A stretch of 64,000 nucleotides of DNA from Ilyobacter polytropus DSM 2926 (GTDB taxonomy: Bacteria; Fusobacteriota; Fusobacteriia; Fusobacteriales; Fusobacteriaceae), in NCBI RefSeq assembly GCF_000165505.1, contig NC_014632.1, positions 1,550,001-1,614,000 of the forward strand, written 5' to 3'. The position numbers and the translations under genes are program-made. The notes under the pieces were generated by a model. That model had not been told where the DNA came from, made no database searches, and saw only the letters and a program-made list of their open reading frames with translations. Shown piece by piece: positions 33,472 to 43,512 of this stretch. Within the stretch, counting starts at the first letter, position 1, and every line of letters begins with the position of its first letter.

Positions 33472-36400
33472 TTATTTTATAACTATGTTTTCGATTCCTA
33501 AAAGTCCCACTACCTCACTTATAAAATACTTAGATGGAGTTACACGGTACTTATTCGCCAGCTCCACTGTTTTTTTCTCACCTTTTTCTCTAAGAGCCAG
33601 GTATATTCTGTGGTCTCCCTGGTGTCTGGATATTATCTTTTTTAAAGCAGGTAATTTTGGCTTGTCTTCCTCCTCTATGAGAATATATACTTTAAACTTT
33701 AGAATCTCTCCTATCTCGTCTAAGGGCCTAAGTTCTCTTATTATGATCTTTTTTTCCTCATGTCCTCCGAAGTGATCTGTCTGCACTACCCCTTCTACAT
33801 AAAGAGGTGCTCCGTCTAAAAGATAGTGACCCATCTTTTGATAGTCTCGAGGAAAAACAACCGCTCCTATTCTACCATAATAATCTTCTAAATCAAAAAC
33901 TCCCATTACCTGACCGCTTTTTTTTGTTATAACCTTCTTCAAGTTTCTAACCATTCCATAGGTTTTTATATGAACAGGCATATCACTGACTATATCTTTT
34001 ATCTCAGTAAGCCTGTAGACTTTTAGCATCTGACGGTATTTATCTAAAGGGTGTCCCGTAAAATAAAACCCCAGAAATTCTTTTTCTCCAGTCAGAAGAT
34101 TTTCCATTTTATACTCTTCCACAGATGGCATCTGGAATTTTTCAATAGTTGCTCTAGCTTCACCAAAGAGATTCATCTGTTGTATATCGTCTTCTTTCAT
34201 AACCTTGGTGGCATAGTTTAAGGCCTTTTCCATACTTTCATATTTTTGCCTTCGGTTACCTGGAATTGAATCAAGAGCCCCTGAAAGTATAAGAGCTTCC
34301 AGTGCTTTTTTATTTACTCCCTCTTTTTTGCCTCTTGTTACAAAATTTTCAAAGGTTGTATAATCCCCGTTTCTTGCATGTTCAGCTTTTATTCTTTCTA
34401 TAAGGGTTTCTCCTACATTTTTTATTGCAGACATTCCAAATCTTACCAGATCTCCGTCAACTATAAACCTAGTGCTTATTTTGTTTATATTCGGAAGTGC
34501 CACCCCTATACCGTGTTCCTTGGCATCTTCCACATAAACAGCCAGTTTTTCGATATTATTCCTTTCAGAAGTCATCAAGGCTGCATAATAGTGTTTTGGG
34601 TAACATCCTTTAAAATACGCTGTCCAATATGCCACAAGAGCATAGGCAGCCGAATGGGATTTGTTAAATCCATAGCCTGCAAATTTATCGATAAGGTTAA
34701 AAATCTCAGTGGCTTTTTCCTCTGAATAACCCTTTTTAACCGCTCTTTTTACAAATTTATTTCGGTTTTCTTCCATTATAGCCATGTTTTTCTTTCCCAT
34801 GGCCCGTCGCAGCAAATCTGCTTCTCCTAATGTATAATCAGCCATTATATTGGCTATCTTCATTACCTGTTCCTGATAAAGTATTACACCATAAGTCTCT
34901 TTCAGTACATCTTCAAGGGATTGGTGTGGATATTTTATTGCCGCCCTTCCGTTTTTAACCTCTATAAAGTCATCTACCATCCCTGAACCTAAAGGCCCCG
35001 GTCTGTATAAAGCAAGTACGGCAATTATATCTTCAAACCTGTCCGGTTTCAGCTTCATTAGAAGTTTTCTTATTCCGTGGGACTCTAGCTGAAACACACC
35101 TAAGGTATCACCCTTCTGAAGAAGTCTGTACACCTCTAAACTATCTAGCGGTATTTTATTAAGATCTATCTCCTCATTGGTATCTTCCCTTATATAGTCT
35201 ACAGTTCTCTGAAGTATAGTTAAATTTCTGAGACCTAAAAAATCCATTTTTAGCAGCCCTAGCTCCTCTAACTCCTTCATCTGATACTGAGTGGACACAA
35301 CTTTTGTTTTTGTATCGCTGTATAAAGGCACATCATCTGTAAGGGGATCCTTTGTTATCACCACTCCGGCTGCGTGTATAGAGGCGTGTCTTACTGTATT
35401 TTCAAGCCTTTTAGAATATTCTATTAATTCTTGTGACTCACTGTCCGTCTCATATACCTCTCGTAGTTCTTCCACCTCTTTTAGAGCTCTGTCAAGACTA
35501 AAAAATGGAGGAATTAATTTGGCTATTTTATCCACCTTGAACAAGGGAACATTCATCACTCTTCCTACGTCTCTTATTGCAGCTCTAGCTTTCATGGTTC
35601 CAAAGGTTATTATCTGGGCAACTCTGTCTTTTCCATATTTTTCTCCCACATAGTCTATAACCTCTTGCCTTCTTTCCTGACATATATCTATATCTATATC
35701 TGGCATGGAGATTCTTTCAGGATTAAGAAATCTTTCGAAAATAAGATTATATTTCATAGGATCAAGCTCTGTTATTCCAAGGGAGTAGGCCACCATACTT
35801 CCAGCAGCAGAACCTCTTCCTGGACCCACAGGTATCCTGTTCTTTTTTGCATAATCAATAAAATCCCACACTACCACAAAATAGCCAGCATAATCCATCT
35901 TGTTTATGACATCTAGCTCATATTCTACTCTTTCTATGACATCTTTTTCCAGATCATTTTTATATCTTCTCTTTAATCCTTGATAAACCAATTTCCTTAA
36001 AAATTCCCTTATACTGTCTACACAGGTTGGTATCTTGTATTCTGGAAATTTGAATACTCCAAATTCTAACTCTAAATTGCACTTGTCAGCTATCTCCACT
36101 GTATTGTCAACAGCTCTGTCGTATTTTCCCAGCTCTTCTAGCATCTGCTCCCTGCTTTTGAGAAAAAGCTGGTCTGTTTCTATCTTCATCCGTTTTTCAT
36201 CTGAAATTTTACTACCTGTCTGGACACATATGAGAATATCCTGGAGGGTGTGATCTCCGTAATATACATAGTGAGTGTCATTAGTAGCCACAACTTTTAA
36301 GTCATGTTTTTTAGCAAGGGTATAGAGGGCATCGTTTAACTTCTCCTGCTTCTTTATCCCGTTAGACTGAAGTTCTACATAAAAATCTTCCTTACCAAAA

Positions 36401-36888
36401 ATTTCAACATATTCATTTACCGCCTTGTCTAAATCTTCTTCACTCTCTTCATCGAGTATTCTTTTAGAAAGTTCTCCCTGCATACAGGCAGAAAGTGCTA
36501 TTATTCCTTTACTGTGCTGTGCAAGGATCTCCTTGTCTATACGGGGTCTATAATAAAAACCTTTAAGATAAGCCTCTGATGAAAGCTTCATAAGATTTTT
36601 ATATCCAGTTTCGTTTTTGGCAAGCAGTACCAGGTGAAAGTTTCTTCCGCTTTTTTCCTCCATGGAGAATTCCGAAAGATAAGCCTCCATTCCTACTATG
36701 GGTTTTATCCCCTTTGAAAGCGCCTTTTTATAAAACTCCACAGCACCGAACATATTTCCATGGTCAGTAATAGCCATGGACCGCATACCAAGCTTCTTAG
36801 CCCTATCTAGGTATTCATCTATCTTACCCACTCCGTCGAGGAGGCTGTATTCAGTATGTAAATGTAGATGTACAAAGTTATTCTTCAT
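33472..36888 (-). CDS. dnaE: DNA polymerase III alpha subunit
   Basis: 1138 residues from the ATG at 36888 (an ATG at 36894 abuts the ribosome site). Replicative polymerase of the DnaE type. The N-terminal PHP domain begins NFVHLHLHTEYSLLDG; the palm carries GPGRGSAAGSMVAYSLGI and the catalytic PDIDIDICQERR; KMDFLGLRNLTIL and FNKSHSAAYALVAYWTAYFK follow; a C-terminal OB fold (VHIKTYGMVRNLKKVITKKSGQ) ends the protein. There is no PolC-type exonuclease insertion. Apparently alone in its transcript, behind a 150-base gap. Confidence 0.96.
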   Translation of the reverse strand: MKNNFVHLHLHTEYSLLDGVGKIDEYLDRAKKLGMRSMAITDHGNMFGAVEFYKKALSKGIKPIVGMEAYLSEFSMEEKSGRNFHLVLLAKNETGYKNLMKLSSEAYLKGFYYRPRIDKEILAQHSKGIIALSACMQGELSKRILDEESEEDLDKAVNEYVEIFGKEDFYVELQSNGIKKQEKLNDALYTLAKKHDLKVVATNDTHYVYYGDHTLQDILICVQTGSKISDEKRMKIETDQLFLKSREQMLEELGKYDRAVDNTVEIADKCNLELEFGVFKFPEYKIPTCVDSIREFLRKLVYQGLKRRYKNDLEKDVIERVEYELDVINKMDYAGYFVVVWDFIDYAKKNRIPVGPGRGSAAGSMVAYSLGITELDPMKYNLIFERFLNPERISMPDIDIDICQERRQEVIDYVGEKYGKDRVAQIITFGTMKARAAIRDVGRVMNVPLFKVDKIAKLIPPFFSLDRALKEVEELREVYETDSESQELIEYSKRLENTVRHASIHAAGVVITKDPLTDDVPLYSDTKTKVVSTQYQMKELEELGLLKMDFLGLRNLTILQRTVDYIREDTNEEIDLNKIPLDSLEVYRLLQKGDTLGVFQLESHGIRKLLMKLKPDRFEDIIAVLALYRPGPLGSGMVDDFIEVKNGRAAIKYPHQSLEDVLKETYGVILYQEQVMKIANIMADYTLGEADLLRRAMGKKNMAIMEENRNKFVKRAVKKGYSEEKATEIFNLIDKFAGYGFNKSHSAAYALVAYWTAYFKGCYPKHYYAALMTSERNNIEKLAVYVEDAKEHGIGVALPNINKISTRFIVDGDLVRFGMSAIKNVGETLIERIKAEHARNGDYTTFENFVTRGKKEGVNKKALEALILSGALDSIPGNRRQKYESMEKALNYATKVMKEDDIQQMNLFGEARATIEKFQMPSVEEYKMENLLTGEKEFLGFYFTGHPLDKYRQMLKVYRLTEIKDIVSDMPVHIKTYGMVRNLKKVITKKSGQVMGVFDLEDYYGRIGAVVFPRDYQKMGHYLLDGAPLYVEGVVQTDHFGGHEEKKIIIRELRPLDEIGEILKFKVYILIEEEDKPKLPALKKIISRHQGDHRIYLALREKGEKKTVELANKYRVTPSKYFISEVVGLLGIENIVIK

Positions 36889-36962
36889 ATGCATCCTCTC
36901 CTATATTTTTCAGTTAGATTATACCTCATATATTTTTTTTTTGCACTACATAGTTGAGTCAT

Positions 36963-36992
36963 AAAAAACAGCTGTAAAAACTAAAACAGCTA
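36963..36992 (-). terminator. Probable terminator of the SNF2-helicase pair
   Basis: AGCTGT (36970-36975) pairs with ACAGCT (36986-36991), followed by GUUUUUUAU on the minus strand. A second small GC hairpin (37001-37022) lies between it and the stop codon at 37046. Confidence 0.5.
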
Positions 36993-37045
36993 AAAATAAA
37001 GACCGCCTCATAATGGGCGGCCTAATTATGGATACTTTTAATACC

Positions 37046-38806
37046 CTATACTTCTACAAAATATCCGTAACTTTTTAATATTTCTAAAACTCTCTGTCTG
37101 TTTCCCTCTTTTAAAAGAATATGAAAATCCTCAGCCTTCAATATCATTTTTTTCAATTCTCCATCTCTTCCCAAAAGATTCACCAGTTCTTTGTCTTTTT
37201 CTATTTTCAGCACAACAATATTTTCTACCTGTTTTATTGATTTTGCCTTTTTCAGAAGACTTTCAAAAAATTCACTCCATATGCCAGGAATTTCATGGGA
37301 TATTTTTTTACGGAATTCCTCTATTCTTCCCTTTAGTTCCCCTATATTTTCTATTCCCTTTAAAAAAGCTTCACTTGTAAATTTAAATTTGTTCGGTCCT
37401 ATTTTGTTAGATACCTTTTCAAGAAACATAATTTTTACAGGGGCTTCCCCTATAACACTCATAATCAATCTGTCGTCATCCAACAAGATCTCCGCCTTTT
37501 CTTTGGCATCTCCAAAATCATAATCATCCACTCTTCCTAGGACAAATCTTCCTAGTTCTGTAAGTTTTACATACTTCAATCCGTCATACTTACTTAGATA
37601 ACCATTTTTCATATAAAGGCCGTTACTAGCAGAAGGTAGATTATAATGAGCCTCTAAGACCCCTAGTGAAGATAGTATAAACAACACTGATTTTATAAAG
37701 GGAACTATCACATAGTTGTGATATCCTTCATAATTAACTATTTTAGTTCTTCCATAATTCGCTTCATTTATATAGACATAATCATAAACATCCTGAGGAT
37801 CTATTATCTCTATAAATTCATCCCTGTAAGTAATGTATTTTATTATGTTTTCTACACTTACTATTCCGTCATCTGGGAGTTCTTCCATCACTTTTTTTAT
37901 ACTCTGAAGAGCCCTTTTTATATTTTCCTCTTTCTTCCAAATATTCCTTAGACCTTTCAAATAGTTAAGATAAAGACCTGTGTAATGATATCCCTCATCT
38001 TTAACACTTGTACCAGATAAAAAGTCTAGAATTATTTTTTTAAAGTTACTTATTTCAAAACTTTCACTTTCTAAGTATTTTTCTTTCAGCAGAAAGAAAA
38101 ACAGCCCTATTGTTTCTGTCTTCAGATAATCTAGATCTTTACTGTCAGCATAAAATTCCTCTATATCGCAATACTTGTTCATGTTTCTTTTTGATTCTTT
38201 TAAAACCTTTCCGCTAGAGGAAAGATTCACATTTCCCTGTTTATAAAAACTATAGTAAAGAGAAAGCTTATAAGCCATCTCTCTCTCGCTGTTCTTTTTA
38301 AATGCAGCATCTATATTCTTTGCTCCGTGAATATAATAATCCTTAGGTTTAGGAAGAAATTTCCTTATCATTCTCAATATATCATTATTTATATATAGGT
38401 ATCCGTTTTTTTTCCCGTCTTCTGCATAACGAAAAAAAAGATATTCATCTTTAAGTTCCTTAAAGATACTGTACCCTTCTTCACATACAGTGTAATCCTC
38501 TTTATTTTCAACTGGATATTTCCCGTTCCAGGCTATATATTCCAAAATATCTTTCACCTTATCATCTAAGGTAGAAACTACCATGGTAAAGGTTTCTTCC
38601 TTTGTAAAGGCCTGTTCCATAAGGTCCAAAAAAGTCTGCTTATTGGAATTTTCAGATATCAGAGATATTTCAAATAATCCCAGGCTACTTCCTATATAGC
38701 CTTCTGCAATCCAGTCTATAAAATACCTGTTATAAAGTTTAAAAAGTGTTTCCTGAGAATAAAACTCGTTTAATGCATGCATAAATTTTTCTTTGCTTAT
38801 AGCCAT
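37046..38806 (-). CDS. Large protein of unknown function paired with SNF2 helicase
   Basis: 586 residues, no signal peptide or membrane segment, almost all helical, rich in Lys, Glu, Tyr and Phe. The last 130 residues (TSEAFLKGIENIGELKGRIEEF...EIPGIWSEFFESLLKKAKSIKQVENIVVLKI...VLEILKSYGYFVEV) resemble by pattern the helicase-associated C-terminal domain found beside XPB/SNF2-type enzymes (PF13625-like); this is my reading, not a search. It is the second gene after the SNF2 helicase, 76 bases downstream, so the two probably form a complex. No catalytic motif is recognised. Confidence 0.65.
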   Translation of the reverse strand: MAISKEKFMHALNEFYSQETLFKLYNRYFIDWIAEGYIGSSLGLFEISLISENSNKQTFLDLMEQAFTKEETFTMVVSTLDDKVKDILEYIAWNGKYPVENKEDYTVCEEGYSIFKELKDEYLFFRYAEDGKKNGYLYINNDILRMIRKFLPKPKDYYIHGAKNIDAAFKKNSEREMAYKLSLYYSFYKQGNVNLSSSGKVLKESKRNMNKYCDIEEFYADSKDLDYLKTETIGLFFFLLKEKYLESESFEISNFKKIILDFLSGTSVKDEGYHYTGLYLNYLKGLRNIWKKEENIKRALQSIKKVMEELPDDGIVSVENIIKYITYRDEFIEIIDPQDVYDYVYINEANYGRTKIVNYEGYHNYVIVPFIKSVLFILSSLGVLEAHYNLPSASNGLYMKNGYLSKYDGLKYVKLTELGRFVLGRVDDYDFGDAKEKAEILLDDDRLIMSVIGEAPVKIMFLEKVSNKIGPNKFKFTSEAFLKGIENIGELKGRIEEFRKKISHEIPGIWSEFFESLLKKAKSIKQVENIVVLKIEKDKELVNLLGRDGELKKMILKAEDFHILLKEGNRQRVLEILKSYGYFVEV

Positions 38807-38882
38807 AGTTTATCTCCCATCACAGAATTTCAAACTGTTTAAAGTTTTTATTCAAAATATAACAAAATAACATAATTTTACC

Positions 38883-41645
38883 CTACTCACTCAAGATATA
38901 TTCAATATCTTTTTCAGTAAGAGATTTTACTGAGGCACTGTCGCTAGATATTAATTTTTCAAAAAGACGACTTTTCTCTTCCTGTAGTTTTAGTATTTTT
39001 TCCTCTATAGTCCCTTTAGTTATAAGTTTATACGAGAATACCGTTCTGTCCTGTCCCATTCTGTGAGATCTGTCTACAGCCTGGTCTTCCGCTGTCTTGT
39101 TCCACCAAGGGTCATATATAAATATAGTGTCTGCAGCGGTCAGGTTAAGGCCGACTCCTCCTGTTTTCAAAGTCATTACAAAAACCTTGCACTTTTTATC
39201 ATTCTGAAATTTTTCCACAAGAGACTGTCTGTCTTTTGTAGCTCCAGTCATATAAAGATGTTTTATATTATGCTTATCAAGATCCTCACATATATTTTCT
39301 ATAGATCTTATAAAATTAGTGAATATAAGTATTTTATGCCCGTTATCCACAGCTTCTCTTATATTTTCTATTAGTATCTCCCTTTTGGTAGATGAAACTA
39401 ATCCCTCTGTCTTCATTTCCGGGCAGCTTGCAAGCTGTCTCAGTTCATTTAAAGCCTGCAGAATAAATATTTGACTCTTACCTATACCGTGCTCTTTTAT
39501 CTGATTATGTATCAGATCATAATAGAAAAGTCTTCTTTCGTCATAGATTTTCTTTTGTTCGTCATTCATTTCTACAAAGTGTACCTTTTCTATTTTATCA
39601 GGAAGATCCTTTAAAACCTCTTTTTTAGTTCTTCTCAATATAAATGGATATATTTTTTTCCTCAATTCCTCTACGACTTCCATATCGTTGTCCCTTTGTA
39701 TAGGGTTTGCATAAAAAGAATTAAACTCGTCTATACTCCCAAACATAGTGGGATTCAAGAATCTAAAGAGTGAATAAAGTTCTCCGAGGTTATTCTCTAC
39801 TGGAGTACCAGAAAGAGCAACCCTGTTTTGGGAATTTAAAAGCATAACTGCCTTGGTAGTCTGGGAATTTATATTTTTTATATTCTGAGACTCATCTAGG
39901 ATTACAAGCTCAAATTCCATTTCTTTCAGTGTTTTTATATCATTTCTTACTGTACCGTAAGTTGTGAGTACTATCTGAGACTCTTTGATCTCATTTACAT
40001 CTCTGTTATTACCATAGTAAATTTTTACATTTAGATTAGGATTAAACTTTTTTATCTCGTTTTCCCAGTTATAGATAAGACTTTTAGGCATAGCCACAAG
40101 ACTAGGTTTTCTAGGTGTTTCATATATTCTAGAAAGTAAGGCTATTGCCTGGAGTGTTTTCCCAAGACCCATATCATCAGCAAGACATCCTCCTATTTTA
40201 TTGTCTATAAGATAGCTAAGCCATCTGTATCCATAATCCTGATACTCTCTGAGTACAGCTTTTATAGGTGGCACAGACACAGGATAATCTTTTAAGCTGT
40301 TGAAGCCCATAAAGAGTTCCTTGCTTTTTTTCATCTCTCCTGAAAAAAGTTTATCCTCTATAAGCTCTTCCACTAGAGGCAGATCAAAAAAAGAAACCTT
40401 GGCCTTTTCATCCTTTCTTTTAAAAATCCTCTCTAATTTTTCAATATATTTTTTATTTATAAGGGCGTTGGTTCCATCACTCAGCACTATATAGGAATCT
40501 TTTTTATAGGCCTTCAAGACATCAAATATTGTAAACTTTTCACCCTCTATCTCTAATTCTACATCTCCTTCAAGGAAATCTATAGAGTGCTGAAGGTTTG
40601 CCACCAGCTTTGGTTTTACGGTTCTTATCCTGTATTTTTTTAATTTGTCAGTACCTACTATCTTGTACTTCCCCACCATCTGAAGAAGTTCTTTGGTGAC
40701 AAATTCCTTAGCAAGTTTTTCCTGCATTATTATAAGGTTTCCATCTAGGTAATAGCCCTCTCGTAACTTCAATTTTCTTTGATGCTTTGTGAGAACCTTC
40801 ACTACTTCCTCTATAGCTTCCCCAATATTCCGAAGCTCTATATCACAAAAAAATATTTTTTTCTCCATATGATTTACAATTGCAGCATTATTTATATTAT
40901 ATTCACTCAAAAAATCATAATTCATTGTAGATACAGTCATACCAACCTTCAGGTATAGACTGTTGTCCCTAGAAATCTTTTCAATTATTATCTGTGGCTG
41001 GAGTTTTTTCTCTTCCCCTATTTCCACCGTATAATCCTTAAAATCTATATCTATATTATCAAAATAAGACATGGTAACTGTAAGAAAATTTTCAAGATCA
41101 CTCTTAGGAAATTGTGAATTGATCTCTGACGCACTTATAAAACTTTCTCCTATATCAGCTATACTATAAATCTTTTTATTATAAATAACTGTCTTTTCAT
41201 TTATAAATTTAAAATCTTTGTACCTTCCTTTTAAAAGTAAAAAAGAATTAAGTTTTTTACTTTCCTCTTCGGGAGTTTCTATTTTGAGAGTCAGGTTACT
41301 CTCTTCATGGCTCCACTCTATATTCTCTAAATTTTCATCTACGAAATACTTGCTCTTTTTTAGGAGTTCTATTAGGTGCGGATGTTCGCTGAGATATATC
41401 CTATCTCCACAACTGTCCCAGGATATTAAAAAGAGACTGTTTTCTCTTATATGATCTATACTTTTCAGAATTTCTCTTGTATTTCTGTCATATTGCAGGG
41501 ATTCTACTTCACACAGTATTTTACCCGTCTCATCCACTGTATCCAAATAAGCTCCTTTTTCATCAAAGGAAAGTTTAAAATATACTTTTTCTACTCTTAT
41601 ACCAGTTTTTTTTCTTTCTATATTTCCTTTTAACTTCTCAAACAT
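38883..41645 (-). CDS. SNF2-family DNA-dependent ATPase/helicase
   Basis: 920 residues. The N-terminal half (about 1-450) is beta-rich and without a recognised motif; a SWIM zinc finger is not seen. The C-terminal half holds the complete SNF2 ATPase: motif I ADDMGLGKTLQAIALL, Ia/II LVILDESQNIKN (DESQ in place of DEAH), III ALSGTPVENNLGELYSLF, then GHKILIFTNF, MTLKTGGVGLNLTAADT and VI DQAVDRSHRMGQDR. It should translocate on duplex DNA or displace bound proteins. It leads a two-gene unit with the 586-residue protein. Confidence 0.93.
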   Translation of the reverse strand: MFEKLKGNIERKKTGIRVEKVYFKLSFDEKGAYLDTVDETGKILCEVESLQYDRNTREILKSIDHIRENSLFLISWDSCGDRIYLSEHPHLIELLKKSKYFVDENLENIEWSHEESNLTLKIETPEEESKKLNSFLLLKGRYKDFKFINEKTVIYNKKIYSIADIGESFISASEINSQFPKSDLENFLTVTMSYFDNIDIDFKDYTVEIGEEKKLQPQIIIEKISRDNSLYLKVGMTVSTMNYDFLSEYNINNAAIVNHMEKKIFFCDIELRNIGEAIEEVVKVLTKHQRKLKLREGYYLDGNLIIMQEKLAKEFVTKELLQMVGKYKIVGTDKLKKYRIRTVKPKLVANLQHSIDFLEGDVELEIEGEKFTIFDVLKAYKKDSYIVLSDGTNALINKKYIEKLERIFKRKDEKAKVSFFDLPLVEELIEDKLFSGEMKKSKELFMGFNSLKDYPVSVPPIKAVLREYQDYGYRWLSYLIDNKIGGCLADDMGLGKTLQAIALLSRIYETPRKPSLVAMPKSLIYNWENEIKKFNPNLNVKIYYGNNRDVNEIKESQIVLTTYGTVRNDIKTLKEMEFELVILDESQNIKNINSQTTKAVMLLNSQNRVALSGTPVENNLGELYSLFRFLNPTMFGSIDEFNSFYANPIQRDNDMEVVEELRKKIYPFILRRTKKEVLKDLPDKIEKVHFVEMNDEQKKIYDERRLFYYDLIHNQIKEHGIGKSQIFILQALNELRQLASCPEMKTEGLVSSTKREILIENIREAVDNGHKILIFTNFIRSIENICEDLDKHNIKHLYMTGATKDRQSLVEKFQNDKKCKVFVMTLKTGGVGLNLTAADTIFIYDPWWNKTAEDQAVDRSHRMGQDRTVFSYKLITKGTIEEKILKLQEEKSRLFEKLISSDSASVKSLTEKDIEYILSE

Positions 41646-41678
41646 AAAACTTCCTTTCTATGATTTTAGCTAGACTAT

Positions 41679-41707
41679 ATTATATCAAAAAATACATTTT
41701 TTTACAA
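41679..41707 (-). promoter_or_regulatory. Promoter of the SNF2-helicase pair
   Basis: Minus strand: TTGTAA (41702-41707), 17-bp spacer, perfect TATAAT (41679-41684) with an extended TG. It lies about 30 bases upstream of the SNF2 ATG. Confidence 0.65.
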
Positions 41708-41727
41708 ACTTCAAAAGCTTCAGATAA

Positions 41728-41767
41728 AATAAAAATGAGCTGCCTAAGAGATCCTAGACTGCTCATT
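41728..41767 (-). terminator. Terminator of the ftsE-to-HAD operon
   Basis: AATGAGC (41734-41740) pairs with GCTCATT (41761-41767), with further pairing inside the loop and a U-rich run on the minus strand. It closes the eight-gene operon. Confidence 0.75.
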
Positions 41768-41781
41768 GTCTTTTTATAAAT

Positions 41782-42585
41782 CTATAACTCTACTTTAGCC
41801 AAAAGCTCTGACATTACTTCTCCTATTCCGTTAGAGTCATTGTCTTTTGTTACTATGTCAGCTACTGCTTTAAGTTCCTCATAAGAGTTACCCATAGCTA
41901 CTCCTAGACCGACTGTTTTTATCATTTCAAGGTCGTTTAGTCCGTCTCCAAAGGCTATTACTTCTTCTAAGCTTATTCCTTCTGATTTCATTAGTTTTTT
42001 CAGAGTTTCACCTTTGTTTACACCTTTTTTCATAATTTCTAGAAAAAAAGGTTTCGATGCTGTCACATGAACCAGTCCATCTAAATCAACTAATATTTCA
42101 TTTCTCAGTTGATCAAGTTTTTCCTTCTCCGCTATAAATAAAACCTTTGTAGAAAAATACTCTTCTAAATTTTCAAAATCAGCCTCTTCAGGACTTAACC
42201 CTGATATTTCTTCATAAACTTCACTTTCCTTGTTAAAAGGAGACTCAACAAGCCATTTTTCATTTTGATAAAGATTAAGATGTATCCCGGTTCTTCTAGA
42301 AACATCTATAAAATATTTTACCAAATCATCCTCCATTGGGTATTCAAGAATGGAGTCTCCCAAACAAGATACAACTTTAGCCCCGTTATAAGCTATAACA
42401 GGAGTATCTAAACCTAATATATCATAATAAGGTTTTAGAGAAAGATACGTCCTTCCAGTTGCTATATAAACCTTTCCCCCTATACACCTAAACTTTTTAA
42501 GTTCCTCTGCTGTTTTTTCATCTATTTCAAGTTTGGAATTAAGAAGCGTCCCGTCCATATCTAATACTACAGCTTTGTATTTCAT
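41782..42585 (-). CDS. Cof-type HAD-IIB family phosphatase
   Basis: 267 residues. HAD motif I is VLDMDGTLLNS, motif II is IATGR, and motif IV is FGDGLNDLEMI with the cap domain between, the arrangement of Cof/YidA-like sugar or nucleotide phosphatases. The Mg ligands (D, D, GD..ND) are all present. Substrate not predictable. Last gene of the long ftsE operon, after era, with AGGAGG upstream. Confidence 0.92.
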   Translation of the reverse strand: MKYKAVVLDMDGTLLNSKLEIDEKTAEELKKFRCIGGKVYIATGRTYLSLKPYYDILGLDTPVIAYNGAKVVSCLGDSILEYPMEDDLVKYFIDVSRRTGIHLNLYQNEKWLVESPFNKESEVYEEISGLSPEEADFENLEEYFSTKVLFIAEKEKLDQLRNEILVDLDGLVHVTASKPFFLEIMKKGVNKGETLKKLMKSEGISLEEVIAFGDGLNDLEMIKTVGLGVAMGNSYEELKAVADIVTKDNDSNGIGEVMSELLAKVEL

Positions 42586-42602
42586 AATTATGCCTCCTGA
42601 CT

Positions 42603-43499
42603 TTATTCCTCTTCCATATAATAACCCATCTCTTTAAGGAAAGGTTTTTTCTTTCTCCATTTTTCCTTTACTTTTACCCAGAGATTGAGGTATATTTTTT
42701 TCCCTAGAAGCTCTTCGATATCTTTTCTCGCTTCTGTTCCCACCTCTTTTAGCATCTCTCCTCTGTTCCCTATTATTATTCCTTTTTGAGAATTTCTCTC
42801 TACATATATGTTTATGTCAAATTTATCTTTTCCGTTTGGTCTTCTCTCTACATTTATTATTTCTATTGCTATAGAATGAGGTATTTCATCTCTTGTCCTA
42901 GTTAATATTTTTTCCCGTACAATCTCACATATAACCTTATAAGTAGGCATGTCAGTATACATATCTTCAGGATAGTACATTACTCCTTCTTCTAGAAAAG
43001 GGTCTATGGCCTCTATTACCCTGTACATTCCTATTGAATATTCTGCAGAAAGTTCTACAATTCTGTCAAATGTTCCTAACTTTTCCTCGATTTCAGCTTT
43101 TTTAACTTTTATCTCTTCATCGCTCATCTTATCAATTTTATTAACAATCAGTATTCTAGGAGTTTTATCAGCTTCTAAAATTCTGTCCATCACATATTTA
43201 TCCCCTGTGCTTATCTCCTGACTTCCGTCTAGGACAAACATTATAACCTCTACCTCTTTTAGCGACCTTACAGCCACATTGGTCATATGCTCACCTAAAA
43301 GATGTTTAGGTTTATGTATTCCCGGTGTATCAATAAATATATACTGATTCCCACCATGGTTTAATATCCCTTTTATAGAATCTCTTGTTGTTCCCGCTTT
43401 GTCAGATACTATGGCTACTTTTTCATTTACAAGTTTATTTGTCAATGTTGATTTCCCAACATTAGGTCTTCCTACTACTGCTATAAATCCTGATTTCAT
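42603..43499 (-). CDS. era: GTPase Era
   Basis: 298-residue GTPase needed for 16S rRNA maturation and 30S assembly. G1 GRPNVGKSTLTNKLV, switch region KAGTTRD, G3 DTPGIHKPKHLLGEHM, G4 NKID, then a C-terminal KH domain with GIIIGNRGEMLKEVGTEARKDIEELLGKKIYLNLWVKVKEKWR. Full length. It lies between the XerC/D-like gene and the HAD phosphatase. Confidence 0.97.
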   Translation of the reverse strand: MKSGFIAVVGRPNVGKSTLTNKLVNEKVAIVSDKAGTTRDSIKGILNHGGNQYIFIDTPGIHKPKHLLGEHMTNVAVRSLKEVEVIMFVLDGSQEISTGDKYVMDRILEADKTPRILIVNKIDKMSDEEIKVKKAEIEEKLGTFDRIVELSAEYSIGMYRVIEAIDPFLEEGVMYYPEDMYTDMPTYKVICEIVREKILTRTRDEIPHSIAIEIINVERRPNGKDKFDINIYVERNSQKGIIIGNRGEMLKEVGTEARKDIEELLGKKIYLNLWVKVKEKWRKKKPFLKEMGYYMEEE

Positions 43500-43512
43500 A
43501 TGTCATCCCTTC

